Source: CAYSUS01 sp964434165 (GTDB lineage Bacteria > Planctomycetota > Planctomycetia > Pirellulales > Thermoguttaceae). Taken from it: 64,000 bases of DNA. The notes under the pieces are model-generated. The model was not told where the DNA came from, did no database searches, and saw only the letters and a program-made list of their open reading frames with translations. Location: NCBI GenBank assembly GCA_964434165.1, contig CAYSUS010000021.1, positions 19,578 to 83,577 of the forward strand, given 5' to 3'. How positions within the stretch are numbered: position 1 is the first letter of the stretch; each line of letters opens with the position of its first letter. Positions 37,601-44,948 of the stretch are shown here, in pieces. The position numbers and the translations under genes were made by a program.

Positions 37601-37993
37601 CACCAGGCGATCCAGGCGGTGTTCGAGACGATCAACCGGGCCTGGGTGGAGAGGAAGCCGCAGTCGCTCCAAGCCGTCCTCCATCCCCGCATGCGCTTCG
37701 TGGGCGTGGACGACGCCGGGTCGGTCGAGCCGCTCGTCGGCGACGCGGAGACGGTGATCGAGGGCGTCACGCAGATGATCGCCGCCAGCCCGCGCGCTCG
37801 CCACCTGCATCGCATCGAGTGGCTTCGCGTGAACGGCCCGATCGCCGTCGTGCTCAGCCGCATCGAGGACGTGGTCGAGGGCCGGGCACTTCCGGAGAGG
37901 CGCTGCCTGACCGTGATGGCCCGCGACGACAAGGGATGGAAGATCGCCTTGAGCGTTCCCGGCGACTGGAAGGCGGTCCTGGTCGATCGGTGA
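34679..37993 (+). CDS. Multidomain Ser/Thr protein kinase (zinc finger, J-like, kinase, TM, DOMON-like, NTF2-like)
   Basis: A 1104-aa protein. N-terminal zf-HC2-type anti-sigma-like motif (HLGDCGTC, about residue 36). Region 99-190 resembles a J-domain-like segment (DHYRLLGISKLEEDP..., KADYDRRLREK). Hanks kinase from about 220: GEGGMG at 227-232, Lys in VALKVL, HRDIKPSN near 341, DLGLAR near 360 (DFG is DLG), TMGTLDYMAPEQ. TM helix about 552-575. Extracytoplasmic part: a DOMON/CBM9-like beta-sandwich (about 640-790, FVFFIDLDRDAKTG), then two NTF2-like repeats (about 825-960 and 970-1104). It is paired with the ECF sigma factor 135 nt upstream. The ligand of the extracytoplasmic part is unknown; domain edges are estimates. 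Confidence 0.85.
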   Translation: MSPIGCPERDELRAFSTGTLAEDRAAAVAGHLGDCGTCREAIQTIGDADDTLVAQLRQPKPPAAYAGEPQQRSALDRARAIASPPASAGPAPAAERPFDPYYHWLGIAPENQPPDHYRLLGISKLEEDPVVIASAAEQRITHLRTFQLGKHGAWSQKLLNQVAAAKVCLLDAKRKADYDRRLREKHGSDAAGGGDARAADCSGAPGGAPSLTVPGRFGEYELTEKLGEGGMGVVFKAVHTKLGRTVALKVLPEERLRSAEAVARFEREMRAIGAVDHPNIVQAHDAREIGSMRVLVMEYVEGEDLSRVVQQRGPLPVAAACELVRQAAVGLQCVHEQGLVHRDIKPSNLMLSRQGQVKILDLGLARFQAEPAVGEEVTGTGQTMGTLDYMAPEQFSDARSVDIRADIYSLGCTLYKLLAGKAPFSGPEHSRPLDKLLAHSKQPVPPIGQVRSDVPGVLALVLSRMLAKQPPERYGSPAEVAAALEPFCTGSDLPALLSKADGKPPVRPPKPAGRAAPALAAALSAIDTRPRPRRAREPLAATLVAYARNRPVATVATAAALLFLLLLGVVIRIRHRDGRETVIRPEDAKEVIVEFGKEPPAKQPSVKRDPTKQGWTTPTGAQAPVRPHKTLAGQTGVVYDVDPEGGADSSVTDPEGNLKGDRSRRFMDITRASVRRVEGRYVLSVETAAPFPKPAEMAGGKRVDFVFFIDLDRDAKTGISRVGNDLNIHLHLSEQGWGGGFQSRSELMQGPDAKRRRKAEFVIQSEGHRASISFPVDYLPVDRFRWCVHSMTRNARDWPPTTSNPPTPLRAFPPTEGGADRALHERIKAADLEADRKAVEAWCAACRRIWQERKPSKFAEMTWKDQAVFVGSGTEEDGPTAPVATWSELDHDLDARAPAEVEVGTEPPAYAIQGPVAVIQWSSARLRFTEDTDWVTSRALEVLVRREGLWRVLGSATGDWRMTSRDRFEPDRAEHQAIQAVFETINRAWVERKPQSLQAVLHPRMRFVGVDDAGSVEPLVGDAETVIEGVTQMIAASPRARHLHRIEWLRVNGPIAVVLSRIEDVVEGRALPERRCLTVMARDDKGWKIALSVPGDWKAVLVDR

Positions 37994-38015
37994 CCATCCG
38001 CGGGCCGCGCGGAGC

Positions 38016-38048
38016 AGACTTCCGAAGTCTCGCAGACTTCGGAACTCT
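38016..38048. repeat. Double-palindrome repeat, copy 3
   Basis: AGACTTCCGAAGTC, loop TCGCA, GACTTCGGAACTCT. Only one arm mismatch against copy 1. It lies between the convergent ends of the kinase gene and the PEP-CTERM gene, 22 nt after the kinase stop. Confidence 0.9.
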
Positions 38049-38054
38049 TCTGGC

Positions 38055-39053
38055 TCACCAGCGCCGCCTTAGCCCGAAGCCCGCCAGCAGCGCGGCCCCG
38101 ATGGCGGCGAGGGCCAGAGTGGAAGGCTCGGGAATTACCTCCATGTCCATCGAGTAGTTCACCGTGAGGACGGGCCGCAATTCCGTGTTCTCGTGCTGGA
38201 AGGAGGCGAACCCCCGCTTGCTCGACACGTCCTTGCCGGAGACCGATTCCTCGCCGAGCACCAGCCAGCCGAAGTTCGTGGCCGGATCGTCGAGCCACCG
38301 CTGTACGTCCAGAGCCATCTGGTCGCTGGCAAAGGTGACGTAGCCGAACCCACCCACGTCCTCGCAGGCCGCGGCGTAATCGCCCGGGAGGATGAACGGG
38401 GCGTCGCCCACCAGGCCTTCGCCGAGGTCCAGCGCCAGGCCGGCCGGGCTGGTGACCGTGGCCTGCGGCCAGAAGCCGCTCTCATTCGGATGATAGGCCC
38501 AGGGCGGGGACAGGGCCCCGTCGTAGTGCCTCGTGTCGCCCGGGTCGTACTGCGCGTGGAACCACGTGGCGTCGCCCAACCCGGGATCGGCCCCGCCCCC
38601 GCCGCCGGAGACCGCGTCGGCGTCCGACGGTCCCTCGCCCCAAATCGGCGAAAGCTCGGGCAGGGCGACGAGCCAGAAATCGCGCAGTACGAGCGGGTCC
38701 TCCTTCTTGGGGTAATCGACCACGTAAAGCCGGAGGCTGACGCTATCGACATGGGCCCCGGTCGGGATCCCCGCGACCTGGAAGTCACACTCCAGAAGGG
38801 CCCGCTGGATCTGGTTCTTCGACCGCGTACGGCCCGCGCCGATGTAGTTGCCCTGGCCGTTGGCCTTCATCCCCGTATTCGGATCGCCCGGATCGTACGG
38901 CACGCCGGGGAAGTCGAACTGGTAGATCGTACTGTCGCGCCCGGTGGTCAGTTGCACGGTGTCGGCGGCGGCGGAGTTGGCCGACAGCGCCCAAGCGGCG
39001 GCGAGCAGGACACGGAGGAAGGCAGCGGGGCATGCGCGTGATCGAGGGGACAT
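38055..39053 (-). CDS. PEP-CTERM sorting-domain protein, DNRLRE-like
   Basis: A 332-aa secreted protein: N-terminal signal peptide (LLAAAWALSANSAAA), a beta-rich body (DSTIYQF, GNYIGAGRTRSKNQIQRALLEC) like DNRLRE/CBM96-type domains, and a C-terminal VIPEPSTLALAAIGAALLAGF-LRRR sorting tail. The tail directs processing by an exosortase and surface or matrix attachment. ATG 39053 (MSPRSRACP) is chosen since upstream codons lack a signal peptide. Function of the body unknown. Confidence 0.88.
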   Translation of the reverse strand: MSPRSRACPAAFLRVLLAAAWALSANSAAADTVQLTTGRDSTIYQFDFPGVPYDPGDPNTGMKANGQGNYIGAGRTRSKNQIQRALLECDFQVAGIPTGAHVDSVSLRLYVVDYPKKEDPLVLRDFWLVALPELSPIWGEGPSDADAVSGGGGGADPGLGDATWFHAQYDPGDTRHYDGALSPPWAYHPNESGFWPQATVTSPAGLALDLGEGLVGDAPFILPGDYAAACEDVGGFGYVTFASDQMALDVQRWLDDPATNFGWLVLGEESVSGKDVSSKRGFASFQHENTELRPVLTVNYSMDMEVIPEPSTLALAAIGAALLAGFGLRRRW

Positions 39054-39089
39054 CGTCGCCTTGTGGGGTTGGTGTGGCCGTGGGTTCCA

Positions 39090-39119
39090 GGACTTCCGAA
39101 GTCTTGCTTGGTGAAGCCT
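39090..39119. repeat. Double-palindrome repeat, copy 4 (3' arm decayed)
   Basis: GGACTTCCGAAGTC, loop TTGCT, then only a weak match (TGGTGAAGCCT) to the second arm. It lies in the gap upstream of the PEP-CTERM gene, downstream of the DUF1559 gene at 39213. The only copy not flanked by convergent genes. Confidence 0.6.
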
Positions 39120-39212
39120 CATAGGTTTTCGCACCATTGTGGCACGCCGGGCGCGAACGTGCAACCATCCCCGTTTTTGGCACGAAAACGCCGCGATCTC
39201 CCTTGCGCCGCG

Positions 39213-40253
39213 CTAGTCCGGCACCCGGGCCACCTCGCCCCCGGCGCGGGTGCTCAGGGCCTCGAGGGTCTCCTGGTCGATGGTTTCGGCCAGGAAGCGG
39301 ACCGACCCGTCGGCCGGGGCGAAGTTGGCCCCGCCCGGGTGGAGGCTCCCCCACGCGCACAGGCGCATGTCCTCGTAGAATGCGAACTGGTCGGCGGACC
39401 CGGCGGGCGGGTCGGCCGAATCGCGGTGGTCGTAGTCGAACGGCAACCGGTAGTTGATGGGGGCAAAGGCGCTCATCGTCACGTCGCTGATCCGCCGGCG
39501 GCCGCCGATCGCCGCCCAGGGGCCGAGGTACTTCAGCGAATCGACCCACGCCCAGCGGGCGAACGTCTCGTAGTTGGGGTCGTAGTGGCTCCGCTCGCCC
39601 AAGAGCAGCGTATTGGAGGTGCCGTCGGTGATCATCTCGATCGCCACCGGCGGCTGAAACGGCGAGGGGACGGAGGCCGGGCCCGTGGTGTGAAACACTC
39701 CGTCGATCGTGGCCGAGTCGGGGTAGAACGAGCGCCGGCCGCCGTTGCCGCCGTAGCTGCCCACCGCGTGGTAGTCGCTCCCCTTGGCCACCGGGTTCTC
39801 CGGGATCCGGTCTGAAGGGCAGACGAACGCGGAGACGACCGTGGCGGCCAGGGCCTCGCGACCGCCCTGGAGGTTCATCACCGGCTGGCGGTAATCCCAG
39901 CGGTCGCCCAGGCTGGTCTGCTCCAAATACGGCAAGAGGAACACGAACAGCGAGGTGCCGCGGTAGCGGGGCGAGGCATTGAACTCGAACTGGTTCAGGC
40001 CCGGCGGAAACGTCGCATGCGCGGTGTGGTAATTGTGGGCGGCCAGGGCGAGCTGCCTGAGGTTGTTGGTGCACTGCGTGCGCCGCGCGGCCTCGCGCGC
40101 CGCCTGCACCGCCGGAAGCAACAGCGCGATGAGGATCCCGATGATGGCGATCACCACCAGCAGCTCGACGAGCGTAAAACCGTGCTGGGGCCGGCGCACG
40201 CGTTTAGGTCCTCTCCGACCTGGGGAACGGAACGAACTTGTCTCGCCCATCAC
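39213..40253 (-). CDS. DUF1559 pseudopilin-like protein
   Basis: A 346-aa planctomycete-type pseudopilin-like protein. N-terminal prepilin motif (GFTLVELLVVIAIIGILIALLLPAVQAAREAARR), preceded by a basic leader, then the DUF1559 body (NNLRQLALAAHNYHTAHATFPPGL) with a C-terminal HPGGANFAPADGSVRFL segment typical of the family. Such proteins are exported by type II/IV-like systems and probably form surface assemblies. The ATG codons at 40253 and 40250 both fit. It does not share an operon with the second DUF1559 gene at 44949. Confidence 0.95.
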   Translation of the reverse strand: MMGETSSFRSPGRRGPKRVRRPQHGFTLVELLVVIAIIGILIALLLPAVQAAREAARRTQCTNNLRQLALAAHNYHTAHATFPPGLNQFEFNASPRYRGTSLFVFLLPYLEQTSLGDRWDYRQPVMNLQGGREALAATVVSAFVCPSDRIPENPVAKGSDYHAVGSYGGNGGRRSFYPDSATIDGVFHTTGPASVPSPFQPPVAIEMITDGTSNTLLLGERSHYDPNYETFARWAWVDSLKYLGPWAAIGGRRRISDVTMSAFAPINYRLPFDYDHRDSADPPAGSADQFAFYEDMRLCAWGSLHPGGANFAPADGSVRFLAETIDQETLEALSTRAGGEVARVPD

Positions 40254-40439
40254 GGCACCCGTTCGACGTGGAGCTTGCGGGACGCCCTGTCCCGTTGCAC
40301 GCGATTATACCGGCTAGAGCGGAGGCTCAAGGCCACCCGGCCACACGACGCCGCGCCGGGGGCACGCCGAACCTTCGCCCGGCGGCGGGCGTCTGCTACG
40401 GGGATGACCTCGGGCGACTGACGCAGGCAAGACCCACCC

Positions 40440-40607
40440 ATGAACGATTTCAAACGACTGCTTCGCAAGCTGAAGCGGCAGACCAAGAAGGCAGGCAACC
40501 GCAGGCGGCGCCGGCACTTGAAGAACGTCGAGGCCGATCCGGAGGCGTTCGATTTCGGGCGCGACCGGTCCTCGGCCATGAACGAGCCTCGCGGGGGGCG
40601 CCGTTAG
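40440..40607 (+). CDS. Small very basic protein (55 aa), unknown function
   Basis: An ATG-to-TAG frame of 55 codons. The N-terminal two thirds are rich in Lys and Arg (FKRLLRKLKRQTKKAGNRRR), followed by a DPEAFDFGRDRSSAMNEPRGGRR tail. GC at third positions is high, and a palindromic repeat follows the stop by 38 nt. No strong Shine-Dalgarno was seen. It might be a nucleic-acid- or ribosome-associated protein; I recognise no named family. It lies beside the DUF1559 gene, divergent from it. Confidence 0.55.
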   Translation: MNDFKRLLRKLKRQTKKAGNRRRRRHLKNVEADPEAFDFGRDRSSAMNEPRGGRR

Positions 40608-40645
40608 GCCGGAGTGCCCACTCCATCCGTGCCTTTCCCGACGCA

Positions 40646-40678
40646 GGACTTCCGAAGTCTTCGAGACTTCGGAAGTCT
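40646..40678. repeat. Double-palindrome repeat, copy 5
   Basis: GGACTTCCGAAGTC, loop TTCGA, GACTTCGGAAGTCT; 13 bp of perfect arm pairing. It lies between the 55-aa gene and the convergent ATP-grasp gene. Confidence 0.9.
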
Positions 40679-40742
40679 GAAGCACCGGCTCGACGTCGCA
40701 TGGATCTCGCGCCTGGCCGGAGTCGCACTCCGTCCTCAGGGG

Positions 40743-41789
40743 CTACAGCGAGTTCATGTCCACGTTGTTGAAGTTCCGCTGGTAGAACGACATGTATTGC
40801 ACCTTGCGCTCCAGGGCCTGGACGACGGCGTTGGCGAAGTTCACGTTCTCGAAGCTCTGGGCGCTTCCCAGCCCGCCCGGCGAGAAGACGTTGATCTCCA
40901 TCAGCTTGTCGCCCACGATGTCCAGGCCGACGAGGAACATCCCGTCGAGCACGAGCTTGGGGCGGACGATCTCGGCGATGTGCAGCGCCCGCTCGTCGAT
41001 CTCGGCGCGGGCCTTCTTGCCGCCGGCATGGATATTGCTGCGAATGTCGTCGCCGGAGCGCACGCGGCGGAAGGCGGCGTACTTGCCTTTGTAGCGGAGC
41101 GGCTGGCCGTTCATCATGAACAGCCGGGTGTCGCCCTCGGCGGCGTCGGCGAGGTACTGCTGGGCCACCACGTAGCCGTCGCGGCTGACGGCCTCGACCA
41201 TCTGGTTGAGGTTGCCCAGATCGTCGGTGCGGATGCGGAACACGCCCTGGCCACCCGACCCCTGCAGCGGCTTGATCACGATGTCGCCGCCGCACTCCTT
41301 GGCAAAGGCCCGGATCTCGTCGCGGTCGCGGGTGATGAGCGTGGCCGGGCGGACCTCCTCGGGGAAGAGCTGGAAGTACATCTTATTCATGGCCTTGGCG
41401 AGGCCGTCCGGGTCGTTCAGCACGATCACGCCGCGGCGCATGGCCGCCCGGCCGAACATGATCCCGCTGGTCTGGGCCCAGGAGCGGCGGCCCTGGTCCT
41501 GGGCCGGGTCGCTGCGGAGCATGAGTACGTCGAGATCATCGACGGTGATCCGCTGGCGCCGGCCGCGCGGGCCGCGGATCTCGTCGAGAAACGAGTTTAG
41601 CGAGGAGTACTTGGTCTTGGGGGCGCCGCAGGCCCGAGCCCGCACGTAGTCGTCGGGGTCGAAGGCCAGGTCGCCGGTCCCGATCAGCCACACCTCGTGC
41701 CCACGATTGACCGCCGCCATAGCCAGCCGCGTGGTCGTGTAGCCCGACTCCTCCGTCTGGATGTCGTTGACAACGAATCCGATTCTCAT
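40743..41789 (-). CDS. ATP-grasp peptide/amide ligase (glutathione synthetase-like)
   Basis: A 348-aa ATP-grasp ligase. N-terminal MRIGFVVNDIQTEESGYTT, central IVIKPLQGSGGQGVFRI (ATP-grasp glycine loop), LVGLDIVGDKLMEINVFSPGGLG as the metal/ATP segment. It resembles GshB and alpha-L-glutamate ligases, but there is no gamma-GCS partner; it overlaps the DUF1704 gene by ATGA (41786-41789). The associated N-formylglutamate amidohydrolase makes glutamate or a related acid a likely substrate. The true acceptor is unknown. Confidence 0.9.
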   Translation of the reverse strand: MRIGFVVNDIQTEESGYTTTRLAMAAVNRGHEVWLIGTGDLAFDPDDYVRARACGAPKTKYSSLNSFLDEIRGPRGRRQRITVDDLDVLMLRSDPAQDQGRRSWAQTSGIMFGRAAMRRGVIVLNDPDGLAKAMNKMYFQLFPEEVRPATLITRDRDEIRAFAKECGGDIVIKPLQGSGGQGVFRIRTDDLGNLNQMVEAVSRDGYVVAQQYLADAAEGDTRLFMMNGQPLRYKGKYAAFRRVRSGDDIRSNIHAGGKKARAEIDERALHIAEIVRPKLVLDGMFLVGLDIVGDKLMEINVFSPGGLGSAQSFENVNFANAVVQALERKVQYMSFYQRNFNNVDMNSL

Positions 41790-43711
41790 GGCTCCGCTTC
41801 CTGGACGAGTTGCAGCACGCTGTGGCCGGCGCGTATCCTCCCAAGCTTCTCCGCCACGGCGGGCGCGTCAAGGTACCGGGGACGCAAGGGGGGTGGCCTG
41901 AGCACATCCCGGAACATCAGCTCTCGGATGATAGGGATCGATTCGGCGCTGATCTTGCCGACCACCAGCGGGTCGAGATCCCCACCCTCCCGCAGGTACT
42001 CGAGAATCCGCACGAACCCCCGCAGATAGACGACGTCCTTGGTCAGCCCTCCTGCCCGATACACCCGCATCGCAATGGTATAAGCCTGGCGCGGCGTGAA
42101 GCCGTGGGTGCCGCTCAACAGCCGGAAGCACTCCGCCAACGGCGCGCCGCGCAGGAGCTGCTCCACGGCCAGCACCCGGGCCGCCAGAAGACGCAACCGG
42201 GGCCGGTCCAGCCCGCCGACAAACAGCTCGGAGAGGACGGCCAGCCCTTCCTGCAGCTCGTCGTAGCCGGCCAGCCCCACGTCGAGCTGCCGGAAGGGCT
42301 GCGCGCGGCCGTTGAAGCCGGTCACCAGGTGCGTTCCGACCTCGTGCTGGAGCAGGGCATGGACCCGGCGAACGGGGACCCGCGTCTGCCGGCCGATGAG
42401 GAGGCTTCCCTGCGAGACCAGGAGCCCGGAATAGACATCGTCGCGAACCTCGACGCGGGGGTCGAAACCGGGGTGGTCGCGGCGATAGGTGTCGATCTCC
42501 CGCACGGCGCGGCGGGCCAGCTCGGCGGCCGTCACGTGCCGGCCTCCGTCGCCGCGCGCCCCCGGCCGCGCCGCGGCCAGGATCCGCCTCGCCAGGCTCA
42601 CCAGCGACTTGGACACCCCGCCGTACACCTGCTGACTGCCGAGCAGGAAGTTCGCCGTGCCGATGTCGCCCAGCATGGTCAGGCGCCGGTCGAGATCGTC
42701 CTGCTTCTCCCGGAACAGGTGCGCCAGGGTCGGGTCCTCGACCCGCTCGATGGGCACCTCGAAGAGCCGCCGCTTGAGCGAGGCCGGGTCGAGGTTCAAG
42801 GGGCGATAGAGAAAGGCCGGCGCGCGCGCGAACCCGCTCTTCTGGAACTCCCGCCAGGCGGCCTCCGCGTTGACCGGCGTGGCCAGCAGCAGTAGATCGA
42901 ACGCGCTATCGATCTCCGCCAGACGGCGGTCCACCTCCCACACGACCTTCAGCAGCGACCGCCGGCCCAGCGAGTAGTAGTGCTGCGGCCGGATGCGGGT
43001 GTTCTGGCAGGCGAAGGCGAAGAACGCCCGCTTGAGCGAGTTGCCCACTTCGCGCCGCAGCGTCCGGACGATTCGGGGATAGACGTCGCAAGTCACGGGA
43101 TCGCGGTAGACGGGCCGCACCGCCAGCCCGATGCACGAGCAGCTCAGACGCCGGGCCAGGGCGGGTGGGACGAGCGGCTTCATGCCGGGCGGGTGCGTGG
43201 GCCCGTCGGTCTCCAGCGCCACCACGGACCCGCGCCGCCCGACGCGGACCCGCTGAAGCGACCGGGCCAGGGCGTCCACCGTGGACTGAAGCGGCACGTC
43301 GCGCGACCCCCGCACCGAGAACCTCGGCAAGGGCGGTACCGGCTCGCCCGTCTCCGGATGCACGACGTCGCCGACCCCGAGATCGGGATCGGCCCACACC
43401 TCGACCACGCACACCGCGCCGAAGTGGCCGGAGAGCTGCCCCAGCAGCATCCGCACCAGGCGGCGCACGCGCGCAAGTCGCTTCGGGTCGTCCGAGGTGA
43501 TGAGCGTGGCGGCCTCGGCCGAGATGAGCTTCTCCGTCCCGGGATCGGGCCGGCCGACCGGCCTCCGATAGACGCAGAGGAAGGGCAGTCGCCGGTCGAG
43601 ATGAAGCCGACCTCCGTCGGGCAGGAATCGCCGCACGCGAAGGTCCCGGCCGAGGCGCGAGACCACGTCGGCAATGAAGTCGTCGGAGATCGGGGCCGGC
43701 AGTTCCGTCAT
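41786..43711 (-). CDS. DUF1704 / QEGLA-motif metallopeptidase-like protein
   Basis: A 641-aa protein of the 'flavohemoglobin expression-modulating QEGLA motif' family (DUF1704, MATCAP-related). The zinc motif HEVGTH is at residues 456-461 (HExxTH), and QEGLA at 487-491. The eukaryotic relative MATCAP is a tubulin tyrosine carboxypeptidase with the same HExxTH arrangement, so a carboxypeptidase-like role is plausible. The stop overlaps the ATP-grasp start (ATGA). The N-formylglutamate amidohydrolase gene precedes it by 104 nt with a hairpin repeat in the gap. ATG 43711. Confidence 0.9.
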   Translation of the reverse strand: MTELPAPISDDFIADVVSRLGRDLRVRRFLPDGGRLHLDRRLPFLCVYRRPVGRPDPGTEKLISAEAATLITSDDPKRLARVRRLVRMLLGQLSGHFGAVCVVEVWADPDLGVGDVVHPETGEPVPPLPRFSVRGSRDVPLQSTVDALARSLQRVRVGRRGSVVALETDGPTHPPGMKPLVPPALARRLSCSCIGLAVRPVYRDPVTCDVYPRIVRTLRREVGNSLKRAFFAFACQNTRIRPQHYYSLGRRSLLKVVWEVDRRLAEIDSAFDLLLLATPVNAEAAWREFQKSGFARAPAFLYRPLNLDPASLKRRLFEVPIERVEDPTLAHLFREKQDDLDRRLTMLGDIGTANFLLGSQQVYGGVSKSLVSLARRILAAARPGARGDGGRHVTAAELARRAVREIDTYRRDHPGFDPRVEVRDDVYSGLLVSQGSLLIGRQTRVPVRRVHALLQHEVGTHLVTGFNGRAQPFRQLDVGLAGYDELQEGLAVLSELFVGGLDRPRLRLLAARVLAVEQLLRGAPLAECFRLLSGTHGFTPRQAYTIAMRVYRAGGLTKDVVYLRGFVRILEYLREGGDLDPLVVGKISAESIPIIRELMFRDVLRPPPLRPRYLDAPAVAEKLGRIRAGHSVLQLVQEAEP

Positions 43712-43722
43712 GCTTTGCGCCG

Positions 43723-43803
43723 TGGCCCTCTCCCTCGCGGAGAAGGTCGGATCAAGGGCGACTCGCTCCCTCTCCCCGTGGGAGAGGGCTGGGGTGAGGG
43801 AGG
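43723..43803. repeat. CCCTCTCCC hairpin repeat
   Basis: A perfect 9-bp stem CCCTCTCCC-CGT-GGGAGAGGG (43768-43788) followed by CTGGGGTGAGGG, preceded by a diverged partial copy (CCCTCTCCCTCGCGGAGAAGG). It resembles the widespread 'CTCTCCCCGTGGGAGAGGG' intergenic repeat of many bacteria. It sits between amidohydrolase and DUF1704 genes of one operon. Confidence 0.75.
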
Positions 43804-43815
43804 CCGAACCTGCAA

Positions 43816-44661
43816 CTAGCTCTCCTGCTCCTCATCAAACTGCAACTGCTCCACGGCCGACCACGCCGCCGTCCGAAAGGCCTCGCCCAGGGCGTGAAGC
43901 TGGGCCTGGTCCGCGCGGCCGGTCCACTCGTCCATGAAGAACTTCTTGACCTCGATGGAGATGGCGCAGACCGAATCGGGAAACCGCTGGTGAATCCACC
44001 GCGGGAACTGGCCGCCCTGGAACGGCACGTTCTCGCGCACGTCGAGGTGCCGGCCCAGGTAGTCGAACCGCCGCAGCTCCTCGGCGAAACGATCCACGAC
44101 CGGGGCCCAGCGGCGGCGGTCCATGGTGCCGGTCCCCAGGTTGATCTCCGGATGGCCGGCCGCGTCGGCCGCCGGGCCCTCGCGCCCCTGCCTCCGGTGA
44201 TTGTAGCTGTGCAGGTCGAGCAGCAGCACCCGGCCGAACCACGCGGCGAGCGTCGCGAGGGCCAGCTCGACCTGCTGGTAGAAGGCGTCGTAGGCCGCCA
44301 GCGCCCGGGCGACGACCTCGGCGCCCGGGCGCGTCTTCCACACCTCAAGCCCCCAGGCGTGGGCGGGTTCGAGGTACACGGCCCGGTCGCGCGGCCGGTT
44401 CAGATCGAGCTCGAACCGCGAGCGCACGGCGATGATCCGCGTGGGGGCCACCACGGTCCAGAGGGCCGTGTGCGGGTCTTCCTCGCGGAGGCGATCGGCC
44501 TCGCCGACGGCCAGCAACGCGGCCACCTCGGCCCGCACGGCGTGGCCGTCGTGGATCGCCGCGGCCGCCAGCGGGGCGTCGCCGACCTGGAGGTCCCACA
44601 GTGGTCCCTCGGCCGGAACCGCGCGCGTGATCTCCGGTCCGACCGGGGGGGGTCGTGTCAT
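43816..44661 (-). CDS. N-formylglutamate amidohydrolase family protein
   Basis: A 281-aa FGase-fold amidohydrolase. LLLDLHSYNHRR carries the zinc-binding His motif, ENVPFQGGQFPRW a second conserved block, ISIEVKKFFMDEW the acidic one. True FGases hydrolyse N-formyl-L-glutamate, but the family also has peptidoglycan- or peptide-directed members. Here it is first of a three-gene operon with DUF1704 and ATP-grasp, a recurrent combination. No hut gene is near, so histidine degradation is not supported. ATG 44661 is used instead of 44727. Confidence 0.88.
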   Translation of the reverse strand: MTRPPPVGPEITRAVPAEGPLWDLQVGDAPLAAAAIHDGHAVRAEVAALLAVGEADRLREEDPHTALWTVVAPTRIIAVRSRFELDLNRPRDRAVYLEPAHAWGLEVWKTRPGAEVVARALAAYDAFYQQVELALATLAAWFGRVLLLDLHSYNHRRQGREGPAADAAGHPEINLGTGTMDRRRWAPVVDRFAEELRRFDYLGRHLDVRENVPFQGGQFPRWIHQRFPDSVCAISIEVKKFFMDEWTGRADQAQLHALGEAFRTAAWSAVEQLQFDEEQES

Positions 44662-44948
44662 GTCGTGGGTCCGGGTTTCCCGCACGAAAGCCCCCATGCG
44701 CCGTGCTCCGGCGGACCAGGGGGACAAACCGCTTCACAGGGGATTATCAACTCCTTGGTGGCGTCCTTCCAGTTCCCCAACCCGGGAAGCTGGCTTTCCA
44801 CCCCGCCCTCACCTTCCTAGCGATCGTCGTCGCGGCTCCGATGGCCGGCCTTGGCGGGCTGCCCGGCCCCGAGTACAGTAGTGGTGGAGTGACGTCCGGG
44901 GCAGCCGCGCAGAATCCCGCCTTCACACCCCCCGACGTGGACCCGCCC

